Shown here: positions 52,944-61,721 of the stretch, one piece after another
How positions within the stretch are numbered: the first letter of the stretch is position 1
Layout: the number at the start of each line of letters is the position of its first letter
From: Melaminivora jejuensis
GTDB lineage: Bacteria; Pseudomonadota; Gammaproteobacteria; Burkholderiales; Burkholderiaceae_C
Direction: 5' to 3'
NCBI RefSeq assembly: GCF_017811175.1
Contig: NZ_JACWIJ010000002.1
Span: 2,170,001 to 2,234,000 of the forward strand
Length of the DNA stretch: 64,000 nt
Position numbers and translations under genes: made by a program
Notes under the pieces: generated by a model
Told to the model about the DNA's origin: nothing
The model's database searches: none
The model's input: the letters and a program-made list of their open reading frames with translations, nothing else

Positions 52944-54011
52944 ATGTTCCTGGAAGTCTCTCAACTCGATGTGCGCTACGGCGCACGCGCACAGGCCGCC
53001 GTGCAGGGCGTGACTCTGGGCCTGGCGGCTGGCGAGATCGGCGTGCTGATCGGCCCCTCGGGCTGCGGCAAGACCACGCTCTTGCGCGCCGTCGCCGGGC
53101 TGGAGCCGGTGGCCGGCGGCAGCATCCGGCTGGGGCAGGAGCTGGTCGGCGCGCCCGGGCGCAGCCTGCCGCCCGAGGAGCGGCGCATCGGCATGGTGTT
53201 CCAGGACTACGCGCTGTTTCCGCACCTGTCGGTGGGGCGCAACGTGGCTTTTGGCATCCACGGCCTGCCCAAGGCCGAGCAGCGCCAGCGCGTGGCCGAG
53301 GCGCTGGCCTTGGTGGGCCTGGCCGGCAGCGAAGCGCGTTTTCCGCATGAGCTGTCAGGCGGCCAGCAGCAGCGCGTGGCGCTGGCGCGCGCCCTGGCGC
53401 CACGCCCGCGCCTGATGCTGCTCGATGAGCCGTTTTCCAATCTGGATGTCGATCTGCGCGAGCGCCTGGCGCACGAGGTGCGCGGCATCCTGAAGGCCGC
53501 CGGCGCCACGGCCCTGTTCGTCACGCACGACCAGATGGAGGCCTTTGCCATCGGCGACCGCATCGGCGTCATGGAATCCGGCCACCTGCACCAGTGGGAC
53601 GACGCCTATGCGCTGTACCACCGCCCGGCCACGCGCTTCGTCGCCAGCTTCATCGGCCACGGCGTGTTTGCGCCAGCCGAGCTGGTCAGCCAGGACGGCC
53701 ACGTCGTGGCGCGCACACCGCTGGGCGATCTGATGGATGTCGATGGCTGCCCCCTGCCCTCGGCGTATGCGGGCGCGCGCTGCGACGTGCTGCTGCGCCC
53801 GGACGACGTGGTACACGACGACCATGCACCGGTGCAGGCGCGCGTGCTGCGCAAGTCGTTTCGCGGCGCGGAGTTTCTCTACACGCTGGAGCTGGCCGGC
53901 GGCCTGACGGTGATGGCCCACGTGCCCAGCCACCACGACCATGCCGTGGGCGAGTGGATCGGCATCCGCCCGCAGGTCGATCACGTGGTGACCTTCGAGC
54001 GCGCAGCCTGA
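52944..54011 (+). CDS. fbpC: Fe3+ ABC transporter ATP-binding protein
   Basis: A 355-residue ABC ATPase of the FbpC/PotA type. Walker [13 protein letters not shown] loop [17 protein letters not shown], signature [17 protein letters not shown], Walker [13 protein letters not shown] and switch VTHDQMEA are all present. The C-terminal 110 residues are the TOBE regulatory domain (VRPDDVV-like [15 protein letters not shown]). Shares the Fur-box region with the permease. ATG 52944 is preceded by TACAAT at 52931, so the mRNA may be nearly leaderless. Confidence 0.95.
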   Translation: MFLEVSQLDVRYGARAQAAVQGVTLGLAAGEIGVLIGPSGCGKTTLLRAVAGLEPVAGGSIRLGQELVGAPGRSLPPEERRIGMVFQDYALFPHLSVGRNVAFGIHGLPKAEQRQRVAEALALVGLAGSEARFPHELSGGQQQRVALARALAPRPRLMLLDEPFSNLDVDLRERLAHEVRGILKAAGATALFVTHDQMEAFAIGDRIGVMESGHLHQWDDAYALYHRPATRFVASFIGHGVFAPAELVSQDGHVVARTPLGDLMDVDGCPLPSAYAGARCDVLLRPDDVVHDDHAPVQARVLRKSFRGAEFLYTLELAGGLTVMAHVPSHHDHAVGEWIGIRPQVDHVVTFERAA

Positions 54012-54023
54012 CCTTTGCGGCCC

Positions 54024-55316
54024 TCAGCGCTCGAACGCGATGTGCCCGCCCACCAGCGTGGCGCGCACGCGCGCCGGCAGCTCGTAGCCCGACAGCGGCG
54101 TGTGCTTGCCCTGGCTGGCCAGGGCGTGCGGTGCCACCGTCCAGTAGTCCTCGGGCGCGACCACGCACAAGTCGCCCACGCCGCCCTCGACGATGCGCCC
54201 GATGCTGGCCTGCAGCGTGCCCAGCGCGCTGCCCAGCACGCGCGCCGGCTCGTGCGTGATGACGCCCAGCGCCCGCGCCAGCGGCACGCCGGCATCGTGC
54301 GACCATTTGAGCGCCACCGACAGCAGCAGCTCCAGCCCCGTGGCGCCGGCCTCGGCCTCGGCAAAGGGCAGCGCCTTGGCGTCGTCATCGACCGGCGTGT
54401 GATCCGAGACCAGCGCATCGATGGTGCCGTCGGCGAGGGCAGCGGACAGGGCGTCGCGGTCGCGCTGCTGGCGCAGCACCGGCGTCAGGCGCGCGCGGCT
54501 GTCGAAGTAGCCGATGTCGGTGTCGGTGAACAACAGCGAGTTGATGCTGACGTCGCAGCTCACCGGCAGGCCCGCCGCCTTGGCCTGGCGCACCAGCTCC
54601 ACCCCGGCGGCGCTGGACAGCCGGCACAGGTGGACACGCGCGCCGGTGGTCTTCATCAGCTCGAAGATGGTGTGCAGCGCGATGGTCTCCGCCGCTACCG
54701 GGATGCCCGACAGGCCCATGCGCGTGGCCAGCGGGCCGCTGGCGGCCACGCCCCGGCCCAGGTGCAGCTCTTGCGGGCGCAGCCAGACGGTGTAGCCAAA
54801 GGTGGCGGCGTACTGCAGCGCGCGCTGCAGCACCTGGGTGCTCTCCAGTTGCACCTCGGCCTGGGAAAAACCCACGCAGCCGGCCTCGGTCAGCTCGGCC
54901 ATCTCGGTCAACACCGCACCGGCCAGGTTGCGCGTCAGCGCGCCCAGCGGGAACAGGCGCGCCTGGTGCAGTTTTTCGGCGCGGAACTTGAGCATCTCGA
55001 CCAGGCCGGGCTCGTCGAGCACCGGATCGGTGTCGGGCGGGCAGACCAGGCTAGTCACGCCGCCGGCCACGGCTGCGGCCATCTCGGACTCCAACATGCC
55101 CTCGTGCTCGTAGCCCGGCTCGCGCAGGCGCGCCGCCAGATCGACCAGGCCAGGCAGCACCAGGCAGCCGCTGGCGTCGATGCGCCGCGTCGGCGCAAAG
55201 CCCTCGGGCAAGCGATCGACGGCGATGATGCGCCCCGCCGCCAGTGCCACGCTGCACACCTTGTCCAGGCCACTGGCCGGGTCGAGCACGCGGCCATGTT
55301 CGATGAGTATCTTCAT
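54024..55316 (-). CDS. pyrC: Dihydroorotase-like protein, non-catalytic type (PyrC')
   Basis: A 430-residue amidohydrolase-fold protein downstream of pyrB. The metal motif HxH that follows the first strand in active dihydroorotases is replaced by LVDLAARLREPG, so both metal histidines are lost, while REPG and VSDHTPVDDDAKALPFAEAE remain. This is the pattern of PyrC' in Pseudomonas, a structural partner needed for aspartate carbamoyltransferase assembly. A functional dihydroorotase must be encoded elsewhere. R1 copy 12 forms the leader just upstream. Confidence 0.93.
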   Translation of the reverse strand: MKILIEHGRVLDPASGLDKVCSVALAAGRIIAVDRLPEGFAPTRRIDASGCLVLPGLVDLAARLREPGYEHEGMLESEMAAAVAGGVTSLVCPPDTDPVLDEPGLVEMLKFRAEKLHQARLFPLGALTRNLAGAVLTEMAELTEAGCVGFSQAEVQLESTQVLQRALQYAATFGYTVWLRPQELHLGRGVAASGPLATRMGLSGIPVAAETIALHTIFELMKTTGARVHLCRLSSAAGVELVRQAKAAGLPVSCDVSINSLLFTDTDIGYFDSRARLTPVLRQQRDRDALSAALADGTIDALVSDHTPVDDDAKALPFAEAEAGATGLELLLSVALKWSHDAGVPLARALGVITHEPARVLGSALGTLQASIGRIVEGGVGDLCVVAPEDYWTVAPHALASQGKHTPLSGYELPARVRATLVGGHIAFER

Positions 55317-55320
55317 GATT

Positions 55321-55384
55321 TATAGCCAAAATGGCTTGAAACCCGCACCAGGCAAGCGCGAGCAGCTATCAAAATTGATTTTTC
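55321..55384 (+). repeat. R1 dispersed repeat, copy 12
   Basis: TATAGCCAAAATGGCTTGAA, then ACCCGCACCAGGCAAGCGCG, then AGCAGCTATCAAAATTGA. Fills the pyrB-pyrC' gap, starting 4 bp before the pyrC' ATG (opposite strand). Confidence 0.87.
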
Positions 55385-55398
55385 AGCCATCCGTGGCG

Positions 55399-56364
55399 TC
55401 ACGCTTCATTGCCGGCGACGATGGACATCACGGCCATGCGCACCGCGATGCCGAAGGTGACCTGCGGCAGGATCACCGCCTGCGGGCCATCGACCACGGC
55501 GGAGGCGATCTCCACGCCCCGATTGATGGGGCCGGGGTGCATGACGATGGCGTCGGGCCTGGCCAGGCGCAGCTTTTCCGGCGTGAGGCCGAAACTCTTG
55601 AAGTATTCCTGGCTCGACGGCAGCAGCGCGCCGCTCATGCGCTCGTTTTGCAGCCGCAGCATGATGACCACGTCACAGTCCCTGATGCCGTCTTCCAGGT
55701 TGTGAAAGACGCGCACGCCCATGTGCGACAGATCGGACGGCACCAGCGTGCGCGGGCCGACTACGCGCACCTCGGCGCAACCCAGCGTGGTCAGCGCGTG
55801 GATGTCCGAGCGCGCCACGCGCGAATGCAGCACGTCGCCGACGATGGCCACCGTCAGGTTGGCGAAGTCCTGCTTGTAGTGCCGGATGGTGTACATGTCC
55901 AGCAGGCCCTGCGTGGGGTGCGAGTGGCGTCCGTCGCCGGCATTGACCACGTGGACATGAGGCGCGACGTGCTGGGCGATCAGGTAGGGCGCGCCGGACT
56001 CGCTGTGGCGCACCACGAACAGGTCGGCGGCCATGGCCGAGAGGTTGTCGATGGTGTCCAGCAGCGTCTCGCCCTTGGCGGTGGAGCTGCGCGCGATGTC
56101 CAGATTGAACACGTCGGCCGACAGGCGCTTGGCGGCGATCTCGAAGGTGGTGCGCGTGCGCGTGCTGTTCTCGAAGAACAGGTTGAAGACGCTCTTGCCG
56201 CGCAGCAGCGGCACTTTTTTCACCTCGCGGTCGTTCATGGACACGAAGTTGCTGGCCGTGTCCAGGATGTGCGTCAGCGTGTCGCGCGGCAGGCCTTCGA
56301 TGGACAGCAGGTGGATCAGCTCGCCGTTCTTGTTGAGCTGGGGGTTGCGCTTGTACAGCACCAT
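55399..56364 (-). CDS. pyrB: Aspartate carbamoyltransferase catalytic subunit
   Basis: A 321-residue ATCase catalytic chain; carbamoyl phosphate plus aspartate gives carbamoyl aspartate in pyrimidine synthesis. Motifs: carbamoyl phosphate loop [48 protein letters not shown], and [11 protein letters not shown]. There is no pyrI regulatory gene; the PyrC' protein downstream takes a structural role instead. Start overlaps the pyrR stop by one base. Confidence 0.96.
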   Translation of the reverse strand: MVLYKRNPQLNKNGELIHLLSIEGLPRDTLTHILDTASNFVSMNDREVKKVPLLRGKSVFNLFFENSTRTRTTFEIAAKRLSADVFNLDIARSSTAKGETLLDTIDNLSAMAADLFVVRHSESGAPYLIAQHVAPHVHVVNAGDGRHSHPTQGLLDMYTIRHYKQDFANLTVAIVGDVLHSRVARSDIHALTTLGCAEVRVVGPRTLVPSDLSHMGVRVFHNLEDGIRDCDVVIMLRLQNERMSGALLPSSQEYFKSFGLTPEKLRLARPDAIVMHPGPINRGVEIASAVVDGPQAVILPQVTFGIAVRMAVMSIVAGNEA

Positions 56365-56888
56365 CAGGCCTCTTTGACATCGAAGTGGAAGGTGCCGGCT
56401 GCGCTGCGCGCCAGCGCCAGGGAGCGGCTGGCGGGCAGGCTGATGCGGGCTGCGGCGTATTCGGCGGCAATCGGCAGCTCGCGCCCGCCGCGATCGACCA
56501 GCACCGCCAGGCGCACGCGCGCCGGGCGGCCATAGTCGAACAGCTCGTTGAGCACGGCGCGCACGGTGCGACCGGTGTAGAGCACGTCGTCGAGCAACAC
56601 GATGTCGGCGCCGTTCACATCGAAGGGCAGTTGCGTCTGCGCGCTGGCCGACAAGCCGCGGCGGGCAAAGTCGTCGCGGTGCAGCGCCGAGGACAGCACG
56701 CCGGGGGCATCCTGCAGGCCCAGGTCGCGCTGCAGCCGCTCGGCCAGCCAGGCGCCGCCCGAGGTGATGCCGGCCAGGCGGGTGCCGGGCGCCAGCAGGG
56801 CGCGCACGCCGCGCGCAAGTTCCGCATACAGGGCCTCGGCGTCGAGCAGCAGCACGCCGCCCGCGCTGGCGGCAGGGGTGGGGGTCAT
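56364..56888 (-). CDS. pyrR: PyrR bifunctional regulator / uracil phosphoribosyltransferase
   Basis: A 174-residue type I phosphoribosyltransferase. PRPP motif [20 protein letters not shown] and substrate loop [14 protein letters not shown] match PyrR. In Bacillus PyrR regulates pyr mRNA attenuation; in Gram-negatives the role is less clear and no antiterminator leader is seen here. First gene of pyrR-pyrB-pyrC'; ruvX ends 1 base upstream of its region. Confidence 0.92.
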   Translation of the reverse strand: MTPTPAASAGGVLLLDAEALYAELARGVRALLAPGTRLAGITSGGAWLAERLQRDLGLQDAPGVLSSALHRDDFARRGLSASAQTQLPFDVNGADIVLLDDVLYTGRTVRAVLNELFDYGRPARVRLAVLVDRGGRELPIAAEYAAARISLPASRSLALARSAAGTFHFDVKEA

Positions 56889-56889
56889 G

Positions 56890-57333
56890 TCAGAGATTCC
56901 TCAGGAATTGTTCCAGGATGATGCAGGCGGCGCCGGCGTCGGCGTCGCGCGCGCCGGCCTCCAGAGCAGCGGTGGTGCTGTAGCGCTCATCCACCTCATA
57001 GACCGCCAGGCCGAAGCGGCCTCGCAGCTGGCGGGCGAATTTCAGGGCGCGCTCGGTGTTTTCGTGCGGCGCGCCATCGGGGTGCAGCGGCACGCCGACC
57101 ACCAGCGCATCGGGCTGCCACTCGCGGATGCGCACCGCCACCTGAGCGAAGCGGGCGTCGGCACCGTCGGCGCGGATGGTCGGCTGCGCCGAGGCGGTGC
57201 CCAGCAGCCGCGTGCCAAAGGCCACGCCGGTGCGCCGCAGGCCAAAGTCCAGAGCCAGAAAGGTCTGGTGTTGCGCGGCCACCGGGACGCTGGTCGGCAG
57301 GCGGGCCGGGCCAGGCCGGGCCGGGGCGTTCAT
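56890..57333 (-). CDS. ruvX: Putative Holliday junction resolvase / pre-16S rRNA nuclease YqgF
   Basis: A 147-residue RNase H-fold protein of the RuvX/YqgF family, shown to process the 5' end of 16S rRNA in E. coli. First acidic motif FLALDFGLRRTGVAFG and second VVGVPLHPDGAPHENTERA, plus VDERYSTTAALEAGARD are family landmarks. Overlaps yqgE by 4 bp, the standard yqgE-yqgF pairing. ATG 57333 is followed by a short Pro-rich head. Confidence 0.93.
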   Translation of the reverse strand: MNAPARPGPARLPTSVPVAAQHQTFLALDFGLRRTGVAFGTRLLGTASAQPTIRADGADARFAQVAVRIREWQPDALVVGVPLHPDGAPHENTERALKFARQLRGRFGLAVYEVDERYSTTAALEAGARDADAGAACIILEQFLRNL

Positions 57334-57944
57334 GCGTGCCCCGCCGTGCTCGACAGCATCCACGACTTCAGGCCCAGCAGCGCCAGTGCCTGGTCGTAGC
57401 GTTCCGGGGCCGGGGCATCGAAGATGACCTGCGGATCGGCCTCGACGGTAAGCCAGGAGTTTTCCGCCAGTTCGGATTCGAGCTGGCCCTCGCCCCAGGA
57501 GGCATAGCCCAGCGTAACCAGCACGCGCCTGGGGCCGGCGCCGTGCGACAGGGCTTCGAGCACGTCCTTGGAGGTGGTCATCTCCAGCCCGCCGGCGGCA
57601 ATCTGCATGGTCGATGCGTAGGGCGAGGTGTCCTCCCCCTCGATCGGCTCGTGCGGGCGCATGGCGTCGTGCAGCACGAAGCCGCGCTCGGTCTGCAGCG
57701 GGCCGCCGTGGAAGACCGGCGCGCCGCTCAAGTCCTTGCGACCCAGGTTGAGATCGACCTTTTCCAGCAGGCTGTCCAGGTCGATGCCCATGGGCTTGTT
57801 GATGACCAGGCCCAGGGCGCCGCGTTCGCTGTGCTCGCACAGATAGACGACGCTGCGCGAGAAAAAGGAGGACGCCTCTTCCAGGCCGGGCATGGCAATC
57901 AGGAAGTGGTGCGTCAGGTTCATGGTCGGGCTGGAGTCGGACAT
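57330..57944 (-). CDS. YqgE/AlgH family protein (UPF0301)
   Basis: A 204-residue soluble protein of the YqgE/AlgH family: LTHHFLIAMPGLEEASSFFS, VVYLCEHSERGALGLVINKP, FHGGPLQTERGFVLHD and LVTLGYASWGEGQLESELAE are near-invariant blocks. AlgH influences alginate and virulence genes in Pseudomonas by an unknown route. Upstream partner of ruvX by a 4-bp overlap. The true start may be the eighth residue (MNLTHHF). Confidence 0.94.
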   Translation of the reverse strand: MSDSSPTMNLTHHFLIAMPGLEEASSFFSRSVVYLCEHSERGALGLVINKPMGIDLDSLLEKVDLNLGRKDLSGAPVFHGGPLQTERGFVLHDAMRPHEPIEGEDTSPYASTMQIAAGGLEMTTSKDVLEALSHGAGPRRVLVTLGYASWGEGQLESELAENSWLTVEADPQVIFDAPAPERYDQALALLGLKSWMLSSTAGHA

Positions 57945-58021
57945 ACGCCTGATTTTAGGCGCAAGCCCTTGCCCGCACGGCCCGCAGCAAGGCTGCGCCC
58001 GGCCCGGGCCGGGCGCGCAGC

Positions 58022-61000
58022 TCAGGCCGGCTGAGCCGCAGCCTGCTGGCGCGTGTAGTGCTGCACCAGGCCCAGCAGCTCCTCGTCCGAGTAGGGCTTG
58101 CCCAGGTAGTGGTTGACGCCCAGCTCCATGGCGTGCTCACGGTGCTTTTCGGCAATGCGCGAGGTGATCATGATGATGGGCAAGTCCTGCAGCGCGGCGT
58201 CGCCACGGATGTTGCGCGCCAGATCGAAGCCGTCCATGCGCGGCATCTCGATGTCCGACAGCACCACCGCCGGGCGCTCCTCCTGCAGCCGCTCCAGCGC
58301 CTGCAGGCCGTCGGCGGCCAGGGCCACGCGGTAGCCCTCGCGCACCAGCAGACGCTGGGTCACGCGGCGCACGGTGATGGAGTCATCCACGACCAGCACC
58401 AGCGGCACCAACGGTGCAGCAGCGGCAGCGGCCGGCACGGCACCCCCGGCGCCTGCGGCCACGATGCCGGCCGCCCGTGGGTCGCCGTGCAGCAGAGGCG
58501 CCAGCGTGCCGGCCTGCAGTTGCTCGCCATACACGTTGGCCAGGGCCACCGGGTTGTAGATCAGCACCACGGCGCCCGAGGCCAGCACCGACATGCCGGC
58601 CAGACCAGGCAGGCGCGACAGCTGCGGCCCCAGGTTCTTGACCACCACCTCCTGGTTGCCCAGCACTTCGTCCACGTGCATGGCCAGGCGCTGCGCAGCG
58701 CTGCGCAGGATGACCACCGGTCGGCTCTTGCTGCCGGCCTCGTCACTGCGCGCCGAGGACTGCAGCAAGGCACCCGCCCAGTGCAGGGGCAGGGCCTCGC
58801 CGCCATGCTCGAAGGTGTGGCTGGCATAGGCTGCTTCGAGCTGCGCGTCGCTGCTGCGGCGCACCAGCTCGACCAGCGCGGCCGGCACGCCGAAGACCAG
58901 CGTGCCGGCGCGCAGCATGACCACCTGCGTCACCGCTGTGGTCAGCGGCAGCACCATCCGGAACGCCGTGCCCTGCCCTGCCTCGGTCTCGGTCTCCACG
59001 CGTCCGCCCAGGGCGCCGACCTCGGTGCGCACCACGTCCATGCCGACGCCACGGCCCGACAGCGCCGTCACTTCGCTGGCTGTGGAAAAGCCCGGCTGGA
59101 AGATCAGTTGCGCCGCCTCGACATTGCCGATGCGGGCATCCGGGGCGATCAGGCCCAGCCCGAGCGCCTTGGCGCGGATGCGCTCGACATTCAGCCCGGC
59201 GCCATCGTCGCGAAATTCGACGGCAACGTCGTTGCCCTCGTGGCGCAGCCCGATGGTGATGGTGCCGACCGCCGGCTTGTGCGCGGCCTGGCGCTGCTCG
59301 GGCGTCTCGATGCCGTGGCTGATGCAGTTGCGCAGCAGGTGCTCGAAGACCGGCGTCATCCGGTCGAGTACGCCGCGATCCATTTCGATGGCGCCGCCGG
59401 TGATGTCCAGCTTGACCTGCTTGGCCATTTCCTTGGAGGACTGGCGCACCACGGCATACAGGCGCTCGGCAATGCTCTCGAACTCGACCATGCGTGTGCG
59501 CAGCAGGTCGCGCTGCAGCTCACGCGCCTGGCGCCCCTGGGCGATCAGGTCGTCCTCGGCGCCTTCCATGGCGCGCTGCATGTTGCGCTGCACCGTGGCC
59601 ACGTCGTTGACCGACTCGGCCATCATGCGCGTGAGCTCCTGCACTCGCGTGAAGCGATCGAACTCCAGCGGATCGAAGCCTGCTGCCGAGTCGCGCGACA
59701 GGGCCAAGCGCGACTGCATCTGGCTTTCCGCCTGCATCTCGATGTCGCGCAGCTGCTGACGCAGGCGCTCCAGGTTGCCGGTCAAGTCGTTCAGCGAGCT
59801 GCGCATCTGGCCCATGCGCGCCTCCAGGCGCGAGCGGGCAATCATGACCTCGCCAGCCTGGTTGACCAGACGATCGAGCAGCTGCGAGCGCACGCGCACC
59901 GACTGCCCGGCCTGGCTGGCACGCGCTGGTACGGCGCGCGCTGCAGCGGTCGGAGAGGGTTGCACCGCCGATGCCGCAGCCGGCTGGGGGAAGGCCGGCT
60001 GCGCATCCGCCCCGGACAGCGGCAACGGCAACGACTCTGCAGCGCTGGCCTGCGGCGCCACCGTGACCGCTTCGGTCAGGGGTTGGGCGCCAATGGTGCG
60101 CAAGTTGTCGAAGTCCGCCTGCAGGGCGTCCAGGCGCCCCAGCAGCGGCTCGATGTCGCTGGTCTGCGCGCCCTCGGAAGGAATGTGCTCGACGGCGCTC
60201 TCCATGCGGTGCGCCATTTCTCCCAACCGCATGGCACCAGCCAGGCGGGCGCTGCCCTTGAGCGTGTGCAGCGCCCGCAGCAGCTCGCTACGGGCACTCA
60301 GGTTGTCCGGGCGCGCGGCCCACTGGCGCAGCGCGCCGCCCAGGCGCGGCAGCAGCTCGACGGCCTCTTCCTCGAAGATCGGAAACAGGTCGGGGTCAAT
60401 GGTGTCCAGCGCGTCGATGTCGTCCTCATCCGGCACGGCTGACCCTGCGGCTGCATCGACCCTGGGCTCGGCGTCGGGCAGCACCGAGGACGTGGGCCAG
60501 AGCACGGCGACCTCAGGTGCTGCGGCAGCGGGCTGGACAGGAGCCGGCCCGTGCGCAGCCAGGGCGTCCGGCGTCTGCGGCATGTCCGGCACGATCTGCT
60601 CCAGCCCGGGCGGCAGCTCGTCAGCCAGCGGCGAAGGCGCGCTGGTGACCTCCAACTGCAGCAATTCGCGCAGCTGCACCAGTACCTGGGCGTTGGGCTC
60701 CTTGAGGAAGCCGGCGGCAAATTGGTGCAGCAACCGGCGAATATCGGTGGCCGCAGCATTCACGATCCGACCCTGCTCGACCGACCCACCGGGCAGCAGC
60801 TGCAGATGCTGCAACACATGCTCCAGCGTGCGCGCCAGCTCGGACAGCGCAGTGAAGCCGACGGTGCCGGAACTGCCGGCCAGCGAATGCGCCAGCGCCA
60901 CGGCCAGATCGGGCACCGGCCGATGCAGCTCCAGCGCCCATTCCTGCAGCGAGGTGACCAGGTGGCGTGACCACTCGTCGGCCTCGTTCAGATAGACGTT

Positions 61001-61717
61001 GTACAGCGGTATGCCGATGCGCAGATCGCCAATGACCTTGGTTTCGTCGGCAGGCGGCTCGACAGGGGTCTCGGCGGGTGGCTGGATGGGGGGCTGCTCC
61101 GCAGGCAGGTCGGCAAGACCTGCCACCATCAGCGGCGCGGGCGGCTCCAGCGATATCTCCAGCGGCGGCTCAGGCGACAAGTCGGGCAGGGCAGACTCGG
61201 GCAGCAGCTCGGACAAAGCCGCCTCGGGTGGCAACGCCACTGCATCATCGAGCGCCGCCTCCGGCCGGGCTGCGGCCATGCCGTCGTCGGCCTGTGGCGC
61301 CTCGGCAGGCGCCTCCTCTGCAGGCTCCAGCACCAGTTGAACCTCGGCATCCTGCGGCGCCAGGAAGAAAGTGTCCTGGAGGTCTGGTTCCGCTGGCGGC
61401 AAGGCCGGAGCGGTCTGCGCTGGCTGCACCGACGGCTCCGGCTGGGCCTCCATGGCCTGGAGCGCCTTTTCGAAAAAGGCAAAGTCGATCTCTTCGCCCA
61501 CGGCCAGGGGAGCTTGCTCCTGCGGCTGTGCCACAGCCTCGGCAGACGGCGGCTCGCTACCGATCCAGGTATCGGCAAAGTCTCTGACCGGCTCGTCGGC
61601 GTCCAGCTCGGGTACGGCCTCGGCAGGGGTCGGCTCCTCGGGAACCGCCTGCACGAGAGCATCCTCCAGCAGCGATGCTGCTTCAGGCAAGCTCGGCTGC
61701 GGCAGGATGTCCGGCTC
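58022..61717 (-). CDS. ChpA-like hybrid chemotaxis kinase, C-terminal part (frameshifted)
   Basis: C-terminal part of a very large CheA-type kinase (over 1200 residues here). It contains an Hpt-like VALAHSLAGSSGTVGF, a second Hpt LHTLKGSARLAG, HisKA/dimer region, an ATPase domain (EHLLRNCISHGIETPEQRQ, GRGVGMDVVRTEVGALGGRV), a CheW domain and a receiver with VLSDIEMPRMDGFD. It ends GLVQHYTRQQAAAQPA. This is the ChpA layout that controls type IV pilus twitching. The frame starts in a Pro/Glu-rich linker with its first ATG at 61690; a one-base loss at 61718-61721 separates it from the N-terminal part. Confidence 0.9.
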   Translation of the reverse strand, partial: EPDILPQPSLPEAASLLEDALVQAVPEEPTPAEAVPELDADEPVRDFADTWIGSEPPSAEAVAQPQEQAPLAVGEEIDFAFFEKALQAMEAQPEPSVQPAQTAPALPPAEPDLQDTFFLAPQDAEVQLVLEPAEEAPAEAPQADDGMAAARPEAALDDAVALPPEAALSELLPESALPDLSPEPPLEISLEPPAPLMVAGLADLPAEQPPIQPPAETPVEPPADETKVIGDLRIGIPLYNVYLNEADEWSRHLVTSLQEWALELHRPVPDLAVALAHSLAGSSGTVGFTALSELARTLEHVLQHLQLLPGGSVEQGRIVNAAATDIRRLLHQFAAGFLKEPNAQVLVQLRELLQLEVTSAPSPLADELPPGLEQIVPDMPQTPDALAAHGPAPVQPAAAAPEVAVLWPTSSVLPDAEPRVDAAAGSAVPDEDDIDALDTIDPDLFPIFEEEAVELLPRLGGALRQWAARPDNLSARSELLRALHTLKGSARLAGAMRLGEMAHRMESAVEHIPSEGAQTSDIEPLLGRLDALQADFDNLRTIGAQPLTEAVTVAPQASAAESLPLPLSGADAQPAFPQPAAASAVQPSPTAAARAVPARASQAGQSVRVRSQLLDRLVNQAGEVMIARSRLEARMGQMRSSLNDLTGNLERLRQQLRDIEMQAESQMQSRLALSRDSAAGFDPLEFDRFTRVQELTRMMAESVNDVATVQRNMQRAMEGAEDDLIAQGRQARELQRDLLRTRMVEFESIAERLYAVVRQSSKEMAKQVKLDITGGAIEMDRGVLDRMTPVFEHLLRNCISHGIETPEQRQAAHKPAVGTITIGLRHEGNDVAVEFRDDGAGLNVERIRAKALGLGLIAPDARIGNVEAAQLIFQPGFSTASEVTALSGRGVGMDVVRTEVGALGGRVETETEAGQGTAFRMVLPLTTAVTQVVMLRAGTLVFGVPAALVELVRRSSDAQLEAAYASHTFEHGGEALPLHWAGALLQSSARSDEAGSKSRPVVILRSAAQRLAMHVDEVLGNQEVVVKNLGPQLSRLPGLAGMSVLASGAVVLIYNPVALANVYGEQLQAGTLAPLLHGDPRAAGIVAAGAGGAVPAAAAAAPLVPLVLVVDDSITVRRVTQRLLVREGYRVALAADGLQALERLQEERPAVVLSDIEMPRMDGFDLARNIRGDAALQDLPIIMITSRIAEKHREHAMELGVNHYLGKPYSDEELLGLVQHYTRQQAAAQPA

Positions 61718-61721
61718 GGGG
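61718..61721 (-). other. Probable one-base deletion in chpA-like gene
   Basis: G4 (C4 on the coding strand) in context GCCCCG; restoring C5 joins EPAAAP to EPDILPQPS and so both open frames. Confidence 0.65.

Noticed and set aside
58058..60442. 794-residue plus-strand frame opposite the chpA-like kinase
   Set aside because: His/Gln/Arg-rich shadow; the minus strand has Hpt, ATPase, CheW and receiver motifs.
61129..61717. C-terminal Arg/Trp/Ser-rich extension of the N-terminal chpA frame
   Set aside because: Nonsense reading after the frameshift at 61718; the other frame continues the real protein.
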